Below are positions 32,625 to 41,726 of a stretch of 64,000 nucleotides of DNA, piece after piece. The notes beneath the pieces were generated by a model. The model had not been told where the DNA came from, made no database searches, and saw nothing but the letters and a program-made list of their open reading frames with translations. Origin of the DNA: Dethiobacter alkaliphilus (lineage in GTDB: Bacteria > Bacillota > Dethiobacteria > DTU022 > UBA8154); contig JAENYV010000007.1 of assembly GCA_016841605.1 (NCBI GenBank), forward strand, positions 62,001 to 126,000, written 5' to 3'. The position numbers were made by a program, and so were the translations under genes. The first letter of the stretch is position 1. Each line of letters begins with the position of its first letter.

Positions 32625-32650
32625 AGCCCGTAAAAAACGGGCTTTTTTAT
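32625..32650 (+). terminator. Terminator at the right end of the small element
   Basis: AGCCCGT and ACGGGCT around AAAAA, followed by TTTTTTAT. Confidence 0.85.
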
Positions 32651-32759
32651 TTGCCGTCAAAAATTCGTCAAAAAAATTTTTCGTTTTTATACGTTTATGT
32701 TACTTTACCCCATTTAATAAAATGTAGATGAATGCCGATTTTATGGGATTTATTGTTGT

Positions 32760-33203
32760 TTGTTCAGTTTCATTCAGGTAGTAAAAAATATGGGCGTAAA
32801 ACCTTACCTGCTCAATTCTTCCCTTGTGGGGGTTGTCTCGCAACGTTTGATCCGCTTAAATTGTCCCCACTGCCTGGAAAGGGTAAACCCGGGTCCCGCA
32901 GAACTTTCCCTTTTCCAGGAAGCATGGGGAAAGGGGAAAAGAGAGATGCCGTTTTTTACGGAAGGCCGGGGATGTGTGCACTGCAATTATACCGGCTATC
33001 GGGGGCGAACCGCCATCCATGAACTAATGCCTTTAGATGAAACCATACGGGAACTTATTCAGGCATCCTGCAGCGCACAGCAAATTCGTAATTATGCAAT
33101 ATCTCAAGGCATGAAAACCCTGCTGCAGGACGGAATGGAGCGCGCGGCAAAGGGGGAGACGACCTTGCAGGAAGTAATCAGAGGAACCTATTATGGTTTT
33201 TAA
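32760..33203 (+). pseudogene. 5'-truncated pilB/gspE (C-terminal remnant)
   Basis: About 139 residues from VVKNMGVKPYLLNSSLVGVV to EVIRGTYYGF align with the end of PilB at 42347 (DMGIEPYLTASSVVGVVAQR). The C-terminal zinc motif is kept (CPHC ... CVHCNYTGYRGRTAIHEL), but Walker A/B and the N-terminal domains are gone. In frame upstream of about 32770 the sequence no longer looks like PilB and soon meets a stop. No ribosome site. The junction lies next to the mobile elements, so insertion or deletion removed the 5' part. Confidence 0.8.
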
Positions 33204-33230
33204 CTGCCTAAAAGTCCAAGGTCGGATTTT

Positions 33231-34430
33231 TCATTCCTGGTAATAAACATCCGCCTCCTTCCGGAGTTGCCTGTCAACATGCGGCCCGGCCGGTAAAGAT
33301 GAATCCGCGGATACCCAGATATCCTTACCCTGTACCGCTTCGTTTTGGGTGAAAGTGTTTTCCACCAGCTGAGGTGCAGCTCTTAACCCCACATAGATGG
33401 CTCCTCCGCCTCGCCAGCCTCCCTCATTGGCAATAAAAATATTCTCCCGGAGCAGGGGAGAGGCTTCTAAAAGCACGGCAGCCCCTCCACATTCTCCAGC
33501 TTTGTTCTGTTCAAATTTGTTACCGGTAACTTCCGGTTCTCCGCCCCGGATCATGATTCCTCCGCCCTGATAGAGAGCACTGTTTTCCCGAATCCGGTTT
33601 TCGCAGACCAGGGGCGCGGCGTTCAGCACATATATGCCTCCCCCGTCTTCAGCGCTATTGTCTGTGATAGTATTATCCCGAATCACCGGTTTTGCCCCGA
33701 CGCCGATATAGAAGGCTCCCCCCTCCCAGTGAGCCCGGTTGCCTTTAATGATATTGTTGATGATGGAGGGGGAAGCGTTATTGATATGTACCGCCCCGCC
33801 CCTGTCGGCCTTGCCGGCGGTAATGATGTTGTCTTTAATCAGCGGTGAACTTCCTTCGGCAACGAAAATAACGCATCCGGCAGCAGCTGCTGGTAAAGAG
33901 CCGGGAATTGTTTCATGGGATGCCGACCTCTCATTCGCTAAATCACAACCGGCTATGGTCAGCCCTTGCAGCATAGTCCTGCTGCTTTCTCCCCTTCGAA
34001 AGCAAACCGTTGCCTCGGTACCGTTACCCTGGATAATAGTGGATGCAACGACATCCGGTTTTTGCGGGTCAGTACTGCACAGGGTAACATCTTTACCCAG
34101 AAAATCTATATTTTCACAGTAAACACCAGGTTTAACTATGATCATTTCTCCTGTTTCGGCTCCGACGATGGCTTCTTGAATAGTGGGGAAACAGTCAGGT
34201 ACTGTAATAGACCTGGTTTCCGTATCGCTGTAGATCATCCAAAGAGCGAGCAAAGGACAAAAAATCAAAAGAAAAGAGGTAATAGAAATAAATTTCCAAC
34301 TACATGCCCAAAGGCGGCAGGAGCTCTTTCCTTGTTCGTTCTGCATATCCGCTTCCGCTTTTTGCAGACAGCGTGAACAGTAAAAATCATTATCCTCTAC
34401 ATTACGGCCGCATTTTAAACAATATGGCAT
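33231..34430 (-). CDS. Zinc-ribbon, single-TM protein with right-handed beta-helix
   Basis: A 399-residue protein. A cytoplasmic zinc ribbon (residues 4-20, CLKCGRNVEDNDFYCSRC), one TM segment (about 45-67) and an external parallel beta-helix (about 76-385) with NosD/pectate-lyase-like coils such as SIINNIIKGNRAHWEGGAFYI and VIRDNTITDNSAEDGGGIYV. The topology places the helix outside the cell. It is divergent from the pilus operon. Substrate is unknown; adhesion or polysaccharide binding is inferred. Confidence 0.75.
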   Translation of the reverse strand: MPYCLKCGRNVEDNDFYCSRCLQKAEADMQNEQGKSSCRLWACSWKFISITSFLLIFCPLLALWMIYSDTETRSITVPDCFPTIQEAIVGAETGEMIIVKPGVYCENIDFLGKDVTLCSTDPQKPDVVASTIIQGNGTEATVCFRRGESSRTMLQGLTIAGCDLANERSASHETIPGSLPAAAAGCVIFVAEGSSPLIKDNIITAGKADRGGAVHINNASPSIINNIIKGNRAHWEGGAFYIGVGAKPVIRDNTITDNSAEDGGGIYVLNAAPLVCENRIRENSALYQGGGIMIRGGEPEVTGNKFEQNKAGECGGAAVLLEASPLLRENIFIANEGGWRGGGAIYVGLRAAPQLVENTFTQNEAVQGKDIWVSADSSLPAGPHVDRQLRKEADVYYQE

Positions 34431-34695
34431 ATAATAACTTCAACCTCTTTTCTGAGATCTTTTTTATTTCCCTGTTTCTGCAAAAAATTCCTGCCTAATA
34501 GAACGGCAGGATGGGATGTTTTTCGTTTATAAAGGCTGCTTCCGCCGAAATAATTGTTTAAAAGAAAGTAAAGTTGTCTTCGTATGTAAGAAATTAATTG
34601 TATTAGAAGGAAATAGAAAAAAGTTGTAGAAATAAAATTCTAACTACCTAAATAAGTTCTATATACATCTATATACAAAAAAATGGAGGTTTTTT
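34431..34695. other. Divergent intergenic region upstream of the pilus operon
   Basis: AT-rich, no ORF. It should carry promoters for both the beta-helix gene (-) and the pilus operon (+). Several A/T boxes such as TATATACATCTATATAC lie just before the first pilus gene, but I see no unambiguous sigma-A promoter. A site for the operon's own sigma factor is possible. Confidence 0.4.
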
Positions 34696-35181
34696 GTGGA
34701 TTTATTGGGAATATTATCCACAGTTCGCAATTTTATTCAACAAAATAAAAGACTAGCCGTTCTTGTCAGTATCCTGTTAATTATCAGTTCAGCAGGTTTA
34801 CTTTTTTATATGGCTGAAAAAGGCAATAAAAATTATCCATCAATAGCTTCTCTACCGGAAAATAACGCCGTAACTTCACCTCAAGATAATATTAATGAAG
34901 CTGATAATGAAGAAGAAGTTGAAGTTTTACCGCAAGATGAGCGGATTGATGAAGAAAATCTCTTGCAGCCCCCTGATCCTTTTGCATCTCCTCCCCAACT
35001 GATGGGAGTTCTTTTGGACGGTGAAGAGGAGGCTTTGGCCATAATTGAAGCTGGAGGTCGGGCCTATATCACAGCTGAGGGGGAAACGGTAGCCGGTCTC
35101 TGGAAAGTTGAAGAAATTTACAGGGATAAAGTTAAAATGGTCTTGGGAGACGACGAAGTAGTTCTTTTTTTAGGCAGGTGA
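34696..35181 (+). CDS. PilP/GspC-like inner-membrane pilus protein
   Basis: A 161-residue protein: short N-terminus, one TM (about 19-39), acidic linker (about 50-95) and a C-terminal beta domain (PQLMGVLLDGEEEALAIIEA then GGRAYITAEGETVAGLWKVE) of the PilP/GspC homology-region type, which links the inner platform to the secretin. It is the first gene of the operon, six bases before the secretin-like gene. GTG start after TGGAGG. Confidence 0.7.
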   Translation: MDLLGILSTVRNFIQQNKRLAVLVSILLIISSAGLLFYMAEKGNKNYPSIASLPENNAVTSPQDNINEADNEEEVEVLPQDERIDEENLLQPPDPFASPPQLMGVLLDGEEEALAIIEAGGRAYITAEGETVAGLWKVEEIYRDKVKMVLGDDEVVLFLGR

Positions 35182-35187
35182 TTTAAG

Positions 35188-36900
35188 CTGAAAAAAATTT
35201 CGGCAAACATACGGCAAAAATTTATTTTATTAATTTTGCTTTTTCTGACGTTGTTTCCCATTTTTCTTTGGACTGCATCCGGAAGCGTTCTAGCTGCCGC
35301 TCAGGAGAATACCGAAGAATTGCCTCTTTATTATACGGTCAAATTGGGCGAAACGGTCTATAGTATCTCCAGGAAACTAGGCGTGGAGAAATCAGAGATT
35401 ATTAGATTAAATAAACTGGGTAACAACATGATCTATGAGGGACAAAAATTGCTGATCAAAGAAGAAATTATGGAGGAGGAAGAAGAAGAAGAGGTCAAGA
35501 AAGAAGAAGTTACGGCGAACAGGATTGCCGCTATAGACAAAGAAAATAATAAACCGGAAGCAGAACCGGAACCGGCCCTACTGTCCAACGAGCAGGAGAG
35601 AACCTCTTCCTTTGTCCTGGATGTGCGTGAGGCTGATCTACGGGATGTGCTTTCCGCACTGGCCATCAGAATGGAGAGGACAATAATTTTCATTGATGAC
35701 CCGGTAAGGGTTACCTTTAGCATTGAAGACGTTACCCCCCAGGTTGCTCTGAGACTGCTTCTGCAAAACGAAGGATTTGATTATCTGGAAGACGACGATT
35801 TCATCCTGGTAGGCACTCCGGATAAGTTAAAAAATGATTACTTCGACCATTTAGCTCTGACCAGGTTTAATTTACAATATATCAGTTCCCCTGATATTAC
35901 CGGCTTACTTGAACAGCTGGGAGTTGATTTGCAAGTATTTTCTATTGAGACGAATCCCCGGACGATCTGGGCTCAGGGGACACCACGGGAACTGGGACAG
36001 CTGCGGGAGATTATCGTTACGCTGGATCGCCCGGAAAATGCCGATCCGGAAACGGCAAGTTCTCTGGAACGCTTTGACCTCCAGTATTTAAATGCCGAAC
36101 TGGTAGGATTAGTAATCGATTATTTTGCTATTTCCGCAAGGGTTATTAGCTTTCCGGCAAATCCGCAGGTTCTTTGGGCCCAGGGGGCACCCGCTGCTTT
36201 GGAACGCCTGAAGGAGTTGATTATTACACTGGACAGACCTGAAAACTCCGGACTCGAAGTAAAGCTATCAATGACACAGTTCAAGTTAAATCATCTCTCT
36301 GCGGAAAAAATTCGGCTTGTTCTCGAGGAAGCAGGTATCCCCGGAGAATATATTATTACGGATGAAACATCCCAGCTTCTGTGGGTTTACGGTTCGCCTC
36401 AATACATAGAAATTGCCCGGGAGATTATTTCCACAATCGATCTCCCGGAAAATTCAGAACAACTGCCGCATATTTTTATTTACCAACTCCAAAACATCAG
36501 CGCTGTTGACGCTTCGGCCAGAATGGATGAAATGGGAATATTTAACGGAGTTAAAACGATGACCTTCAGTTACCCCGAAATTAGCCATGAGTTGCTGGTT
36601 ATCTGTCCTCCCCATTTAACAGAACAGGTCTACAGCGCTCTTGGCCTGCTCGACGAGGCACGCCAGCGGATTCGCATGCCTGTGGACTCCGCCGACAAAA
36701 TGAGCACTCTAGCAGCGAGACGGGAATTACTTTCGCAACTTACCGGCGTTGCCATCAGCAGAATGTTTATCTCAAGCAATCTCTCCGGGGATAGTGAAAA
36801 TCCTTACTATATACTCTGGGTGGAGGAAACGCCCGATAAGATCCAGCAAGTTCGGGATATGGTGGAAATTATTGATTCACCGCGATCCGGACGAGAATAG
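35188..36900 (+). CDS. Secretin-like (PilQ-type) protein with LysM but no pore domain
   Basis: About 570 residues from a proposed CTG start, which supplies the basic n-region (KKISANIRQK) of a signal peptide; the ORF-track TTG at 35236 would lack it. A LysM domain (about 47-92: YYTVKLGETVYSISRKLGVE), an acidic linker, an STN-like domain (about 142-205: FVLDVREADLRDVLSALAIR) and at least three NolW-like repeats (FNLQYISSPDITGLLEQLGV; FDLQYLNAELVGLVIDYF; FKLNHLSAEKIRLVLEEA) follow. The GspD/PilQ beta-barrel domain is absent. In a monoderm it may act as a wall-bound collar for the pilus. Confidence 0.78.
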   Translation: MKKISANIRQKFILLILLFLTLFPIFLWTASGSVLAAAQENTEELPLYYTVKLGETVYSISRKLGVEKSEIIRLNKLGNNMIYEGQKLLIKEEIMEEEEEEEVKKEEVTANRIAAIDKENNKPEAEPEPALLSNEQERTSSFVLDVREADLRDVLSALAIRMERTIIFIDDPVRVTFSIEDVTPQVALRLLLQNEGFDYLEDDDFILVGTPDKLKNDYFDHLALTRFNLQYISSPDITGLLEQLGVDLQVFSIETNPRTIWAQGTPRELGQLREIIVTLDRPENADPETASSLERFDLQYLNAELVGLVIDYFAISARVISFPANPQVLWAQGAPAALERLKELIITLDRPENSGLEVKLSMTQFKLNHLSAEKIRLVLEEAGIPGEYIITDETSQLLWVYGSPQYIEIAREIISTIDLPENSEQLPHIFIYQLQNISAVDASARMDEMGIFNGVKTMTFSYPEISHELLVICPPHLTEQVYSALGLLDEARQRIRMPVDSADKMSTLAARRELLSQLTGVAISRMFISSNLSGDSENPYYILWVEETPDKIQQVRDMVEIIDSPRSGRE

Positions 36901-36941
36901 CTTTTCATGATAGATGATTAGGCTTTTTTAGAAAGGAGTAG

Positions 36942-38093
36942 ATGTCTTTGTCTTCGGACAGGATGACAAGTCGTAACCAACAGAGCACATATACGGCTTC
37001 AGCCGATCAGCTTTTACGTGCAACAGTGGAACTGGGCGGTTCGGATTTGCACCTTACCGTAGGGGTCCCGCCCCTGGCCCGTATCAACGGGGAACTTACC
37101 GCCCTGGATTTTCCTATTATCTATCCCAGGGATATTAAAGCCTTATTATATTCGGTTCTCGACCAACAGCAACTTCAACGGCTCCAGGAACACTGGGAGC
37201 TTGATTTCTCCTACTCTGTCTCCGGAGTTGCCCGTTTTCGCGGCAACATTATGTTCCAACGCAGCAGTATGTCCGCGGTTTTTCGGGTTGTCCCCTTTGA
37301 CATCCCTGACTTCCATAAACTGGGACTACCGCGGGCTATAAGATCCATTTGCGACCTGACCCGCGGCCTGGTCCTGGTGACCGGGCCGACAGGAAGCGGC
37401 AAATCCACCACCCTGGCGGCCCTGCTTAACATCATTAACCGGGAACGCCGTGAAAATATCGTCACGATCGAGGATCCCATCGAATTTTTACATAAACATA
37501 TTAAATCTACAATCAGGCAACGGGAAGTGGGTATTGACACCCATTCCTTTGCGGATGCTCTGCGCCACGTTTTGCGTCAGGACCCGGACGTAATCCTTAT
37601 CGGTGAGATGCGCGACCTGGATAGCATTGCTATCGCCCTGACCGCAGCAGAAACAGGCCACCTGGTCCTCTCCACCCTTCATACCCAGACAGCCCCCCTG
37701 ACCGTGAGCCGTATCGTGGATGTTTTTCAGGACCACCGCCGTGAACAGGTGCGGCAGCAGCTTGCCAATTCTCTGCGGGCCGTTGTTTGCCAACAGCTTG
37801 TCCCCACTACCGACGGAAAAGGAAGAGTCGCGGTCGTGGAATATATGGTGGATACCCCGGCAGTCCGTAACATGATCCGGGAAGGAAAGGATCATCAGCT
37901 CTACAGCGCCATCCAGACCGGTCAGGACCAGGGGATGCAGACTCTTGATAAAGCCCTTTCCGAGCTTCATAAAAACGGAAATATTACACGGGAGGTTGCC
38001 CTGGAATATTGTGTGGACCGGGCTGAGATGGAACGGCTTTTGGGTCCGGGAGGCCCCGAATTAACCCCGCGTACCAGTTCATGGCGCGGTTGA
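36942..38093 (+). CDS. pilT: Type IV pilus retraction ATPase PilT (copy 1)
   Basis: A 383-residue hexameric ATPase. GGSDLHLTVGVPPLARINGE at the N-terminus, Walker A GPTGSGKST (about 147-155), Asp box EDPIEFLH, Walker B DPDVILIGEMRD (about 211) and His box HLVLSTLHT follow the PilT order. ATG or the TTG two codons on is the start (GAAAGGAG). A second copy lies at 56752. Confidence 0.93.
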   Translation: MSLSSDRMTSRNQQSTYTASADQLLRATVELGGSDLHLTVGVPPLARINGELTALDFPIIYPRDIKALLYSVLDQQQLQRLQEHWELDFSYSVSGVARFRGNIMFQRSSMSAVFRVVPFDIPDFHKLGLPRAIRSICDLTRGLVLVTGPTGSGKSTTLAALLNIINRERRENIVTIEDPIEFLHKHIKSTIRQREVGIDTHSFADALRHVLRQDPDVILIGEMRDLDSIAIALTAAETGHLVLSTLHTQTAPLTVSRIVDVFQDHRREQVRQQLANSLRAVVCQQLVPTTDGKGRVAVVEYMVDTPAVRNMIREGKDHQLYSAIQTGQDQGMQTLDKALSELHKNGNITREVALEYCVDRAEMERLLGPGGPELTPRTSSWRG

Positions 38094-38166
38094 AAAGGAA
38101 ACATTTTGCCTCACGCGACCGGAGTACCGTATTTATGCATATACTTTTTCCAAGGGGTGATGCATC

Positions 38167-39372
38167 TTGGCTCTTTTTGCCTACGAGGTAATTACCAATA
38201 CAGGCGAGTTGCTCAAAGGACAATTGGAGGCAGCGGATGAATACGCCGTCTCCAGTAACCTGCGCAAAATGGGGCATACGGTCATCGAGATTAAGGAAAT
38301 GAGGCCTTCTTCTTTTCAGAATTTATTTAGAAAACCCGTTAAAGCCTCGAACGGTGACCTGAGCCTTTTCAGCCGCCAGCTGGCAGCTATGCTGGATGCC
38401 GGTGTGCCGCTAACCCGCTCACTTTTTACCCTCAGCATCCAGACAAACAACAAGGGCCTGGGACGGATCGTGGGAGAAATCGCTCGAAATGTGGAGGGCG
38501 GCATGAACTTTACCGATGCCGTCAGCGCTTATCCCCATATCTTCTCCTCTCTTTTTACCGGTATGATTAAAGCAGGGGAGGTAGGGGGGACCCTTCAGGA
38601 AGCCCTGGTGCGCCTGGCCGATCAGTTGCAAAAAGACAAATTTTTGCGTGACAGTTTACGCTCCGCCACTTTTTATCCGGCTACTATCGGTATATTTTCT
38701 ATTTTCCTGTTGCTGGGAATGCTTTTTTTTCTTGTTCCAATTTTTATAGGCTTTTTTCCTCAGGGTATCGAACTTCCTGTTCCCACAAAAATTGTGGTGT
38801 TCCTGTCAAATTCCCTGCGCAGTTCGTGGTATCTCTGGTTTATAGCAGTCTTCCTGGTGCTGATGCTTTTTCGCTCCTACCTGCACAGTACACTGGGTAA
38901 GCATCAGTGGGACCGGATAAAATTTCGCATTCCTCTTTTCGGCCCGCTGCTCCACCGGGCTGTGATCGCCCGCTTTTCCCGCACACTATCCACTCTTTTC
39001 GGCGGAGGTATTCCTGTTGTGCAGGCCTTGGAAGCTGCAGGAGCGGCCACAGGGAATATTCTGGTGGAGGAAGCGGTGAAAGAAGCAGCCGAAAAGGTCC
39101 AGGAAGGAAAAAGCATTGCCGGCCCCCTGGGCGAAAGCCCCGTATTTCCGCCGATGGTAACCCAGATGGTCTCCATCGGTGAAGAGACAGGTTCTGTGCC
39201 TGAACTTTTAAACCGTATTGCCGACTTTTATGAAGATGAGGTTGCTGTCATGACCAAAGGACTAACGGGGATGATCGAACCGGTCATGCTTATTATTGTC
39301 GGGTTATCAGTGGGAACTATGCTGCTGGCCCTCTATATGCCGATCTTTTCCGTCATAACCCAGGGGATGTGA
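38167..39372 (+). CDS. pilC: Type IV pilus platform protein PilC (copy 1)
   Basis: A 401-residue membrane protein with two GspF domains (about 68-190 and 272-394). Family motifs are FSRQLAAMLDAGVPLTRSLF and MIKAGEVGGTLQEALVRLAD, with three TM segments (about 168-195, 217-238, 368-392). It anchors PilB/PilT and assembles the pilin helix. Starts at TTG; overlaps the sigma-factor gene by four bases. Confidence 0.93.
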   Translation: MALFAYEVITNTGELLKGQLEAADEYAVSSNLRKMGHTVIEIKEMRPSSFQNLFRKPVKASNGDLSLFSRQLAAMLDAGVPLTRSLFTLSIQTNNKGLGRIVGEIARNVEGGMNFTDAVSAYPHIFSSLFTGMIKAGEVGGTLQEALVRLADQLQKDKFLRDSLRSATFYPATIGIFSIFLLLGMLFFLVPIFIGFFPQGIELPVPTKIVVFLSNSLRSSWYLWFIAVFLVLMLFRSYLHSTLGKHQWDRIKFRIPLFGPLLHRAVIARFSRTLSTLFGGGIPVVQALEAAGAATGNILVEEAVKEAAEKVQEGKSIAGPLGESPVFPPMVTQMVSIGEETGSVPELLNRIADFYEDEVAVMTKGLTGMIEPVMLIIVGLSVGTMLLALYMPIFSVITQGM

Positions 39373-40109
39373 TAACCTTGCCGGGATATCCGGAAGAAGA
39401 GGCCAGGGGTAACGGGAACTTGCCTGACCTGGAAGAGGCTGTGCGCTTTTATCTGCAAGATAAAAGCGACGAAAGCCAAAGTACCGTTATCAAAGCCGGA
39501 AGCGGCCTGGTTCATCATTTTGTCCGCCTGTATACAGCCGGGCAAGAAGACGAGGATTTGCTGCAGTCCGGGTACGAAGGCCTGCTGAAAGCCCTGCAGC
39601 GCTACGACTCTGCTCGCGGCATCCGTTTTTCCACCTATGCTTCATCCTGCATTATCGGCGAAATTCGTCACCAACTGCGGTGGAAAAATGCTTTTGACCG
39701 TCCCAAATGGGTCGTGGAATTGCAGGGACGCATCCTGGCTGCGGTGGAAAAATTGCTGCAGGAAAATGGCCGTCATCCCACCTTGCAGGAGATCTCCTCC
39801 CTAGTCAACATTCGCGAAGAAGGGGTTCAGGAAGCTCTAAGGGCCGGGCGTGTCCCTTTTGATGAAGTGGATACTAAACAGATAAGAAGCTTGCATCATG
39901 AAAGCTTCCACTTGCCTATGGAAGACCGCATCCTGCTTCAGCAGGCCTTACAGCATCTGAGCAGTATGCAGCGGCGGGTCATTTACCTTCTTTTCTATTA
40001 CGACCTGACGCAGAGCGAGGCAGCACAAAAACTGGGTACCACTCAGCGCCAGATATCCCGGCTACTGCATAAAAGCCTGGAGTCCCTGGCACGTTTTTTA
40101 TCCAAATAG
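39369..40109 (+). CDS. Sigma-70-family factor inside the pilus operon
   Basis: A 246-residue SigB/SigF/SigG-type alternative sigma factor. Region 2 is HHFVRLYTAGQEDEDLLQSG then GIRFSTYASSCIIGEIRHQL (about 49-103). Region 3 follows (about 108-160: LQENGRHPTLQEISSLVNIR). Region 4 is the C-terminal HTH LTQSEAAQKLGTTQRQISRL. Its start overlaps the pilC stop by four bases and pilM follows within 15 bases, so it is made with the pilus machine. Pilus or pilin promoters are the likely target; no anti-sigma factor is visible nearby. Confidence 0.88.
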   Translation: MITLPGYPEEEARGNGNLPDLEEAVRFYLQDKSDESQSTVIKAGSGLVHHFVRLYTAGQEDEDLLQSGYEGLLKALQRYDSARGIRFSTYASSCIIGEIRHQLRWKNAFDRPKWVVELQGRILAAVEKLLQENGRHPTLQEISSLVNIREEGVQEALRAGRVPFDEVDTKQIRSLHHESFHLPMEDRILLQQALQHLSSMQRRVIYLLFYYDLTQSEAAQKLGTTQRQISRLLHKSLESLARFLSK

Positions 40110-40122
40110 GGGAGTGTACCAT

Positions 40123-41142
40123 GTGGGTTTTCAATTAAGAAAAAGCAGCATCGCTGGAGTGGATATTGATTACGGTGAACTTCGTGTCGTGGAGCTGGGG
40201 GGCAGAAGAAACGCTCCTGAATTGCTGAACTGGGGGCGCGTGCAGCTTCCGGCAGAGGCTGTGGAGGGCGGTGTTATCCTGCAACCTCAGGCGGTCGGTG
40301 ATGCCCTGGCGCGTCTCTGGAACGAACAAAGAATAAAGAGCCGCGACGTTATTTTTGGTGTTTCCAACCAGAGCGTTATTGTCCGATTCGCCACCTTTCC
40401 CCAGGTACCCGAGGGGAAACTGCAAAATATGATTCGCTACCAGGCCCGGGATTTTCTCCCCGTATCTCTGGAAAATTCCATTATGGATTTTTCTGTCGTC
40501 GGCACGGTCAACAAGGGCAAGGAGAAGCTGCTGGAGGTCCTGCTGGTAGTTGCCCAACGGGAGTTGATCAACCATTATCTAACTGCCTGCAACCTGTCCA
40601 GGTTAAAAATTAGGGATATACATGTCACCTCTCTGGCTCTCACCGAATTGTTGCCTGCCGGGGCTCCGGAAGGAGCTACAGCCATACTTAGCCTGGGGAA
40701 TGGGGCAAGCAATTTCCTGCTGACCGCGGAAGAGACACCGCGGCTGGCAAGATATCTATCTTCCGGCTTAAAGGAGGCGGCAGAAAAGCTGGGATGCTCC
40801 CTGAAGGAAGTTGTGCAGCAAGCAGGAGCTGCTCCCGGAGAACCTTTCCCCGACGTTTTTGTTGACTGGGCGGAAACGATGGTGGGAGAGGTACGCTCTT
40901 CCATTCAGTATTATCAGTCTCAACCGGAGGCTGTCCCCGTAGTGCGGCTTATTCTCGTTGGACGGGGGGCACGTATCAAAGGTTTTGCCGGTCAAATGGA
41001 AAAAATTTTCGGCATTCCTGTTTCCCTTGCCGACCCGATGCAATTACTAAAAAAAGCGCCCCATAATTGTACCGGCTTTCTTAACGAGGGAACTGATTAT
41101 GGTGTCGCCTTCGCCCTGGCTCGCGGCGGACTGGGGGAATAG
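40123..41142 (+). CDS. pilM: Type IV pilus assembly protein PilM
   Basis: An actin-like ATPase of about 339 residues: SSIAGVDIDYGELRVVELGG (phosphate 1), VIFGVSNQSVIVRFATFPQV and YQARDFLP typical of PilM, and LILVGRGARIKGFAGQMEKI near the end. It binds the PilN N-terminus and links PilB/PilC to the PilNOP complex. The ORF track starts at a GTG at 40114, inside the ribosome site GGGGAGTG; the GTG at 40123 is preferred. Confidence 0.9.
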   Translation: MGFQLRKSSIAGVDIDYGELRVVELGGRRNAPELLNWGRVQLPAEAVEGGVILQPQAVGDALARLWNEQRIKSRDVIFGVSNQSVIVRFATFPQVPEGKLQNMIRYQARDFLPVSLENSIMDFSVVGTVNKGKEKLLEVLLVVAQRELINHYLTACNLSRLKIRDIHVTSLALTELLPAGAPEGATAILSLGNGASNFLLTAEETPRLARYLSSGLKEAAEKLGCSLKEVVQQAGAAPGEPFPDVFVDWAETMVGEVRSSIQYYQSQPEAVPVVRLILVGRGARIKGFAGQMEKIFGIPVSLADPMQLLKKAPHNCTGFLNEGTDYGVAFALARGGLGE

Positions 41143-41144
41143 CT

Positions 41145-41726
41145 GTGAAAACAATCAGTCTGTTGCCTCCCGAAATAAAAGTATCCCAGCGTACCGCCCG
41201 AATAAAAGCGATCCTGTTACTGATAGGTACCGGCTTCCTTCTGCTTTTTTTCATTATCAACGGTTGTATCGCGCTTGTGGCCCAGGGCATCGAAAGAGAA
41301 GCACAGCAAATCAGGCAGCAAAGGTCTTTACTTCAGCAGGAAATTGAGACCCTGCAGGAATATACAGCCATGCAGAAACGGGTAGAAACAGTGGGAAAAC
41401 TGTTGGAACAGGCCCTGGGGACGGAACCCAATTGGCCGGACCTGCTGACGGCTTTGAGCCTGGAAGTATCGCCTCATATACAGCTTATAAATCTTTCAGT
41501 ATCTTATGAAGGCGATGAACATGAACTCTTCCTGAGAGGCATTGCTAGAGGCCACGATGCCGTAGCCTCTCTGATGGAAGGGCTGGATATGCTGCCGCAG
41601 TTGGAGAATATTTTCTGCCGTTTCACCTCCAAAACTGAAAACATGGAGCGACTTGGAGTCCAGTTCGAGATTGAGGCCTCAATCTTGCCCGGCGAGACTG
41701 CCGGCAGCAGAAAGGAGCTGCCTTGA
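41145..41726 (+). CDS. pilN: Type IV pilus assembly protein PilN
   Basis: A 193-residue bitopic protein. KTISLLPPEI at residues 2-11 is the conserved PilM-binding motif, followed by a TM (about 24-45), coiled coil (48-85) and a ferredoxin-like periplasmic domain. It overlaps pilO by four bases. GTG start. Confidence 0.9.
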   Translation: MKTISLLPPEIKVSQRTARIKAILLLIGTGFLLLFFIINGCIALVAQGIEREAQQIRQQRSLLQQEIETLQEYTAMQKRVETVGKLLEQALGTEPNWPDLLTALSLEVSPHIQLINLSVSYEGDEHELFLRGIARGHDAVASLMEGLDMLPQLENIFCRFTSKTENMERLGVQFEIEASILPGETAGSRKELP

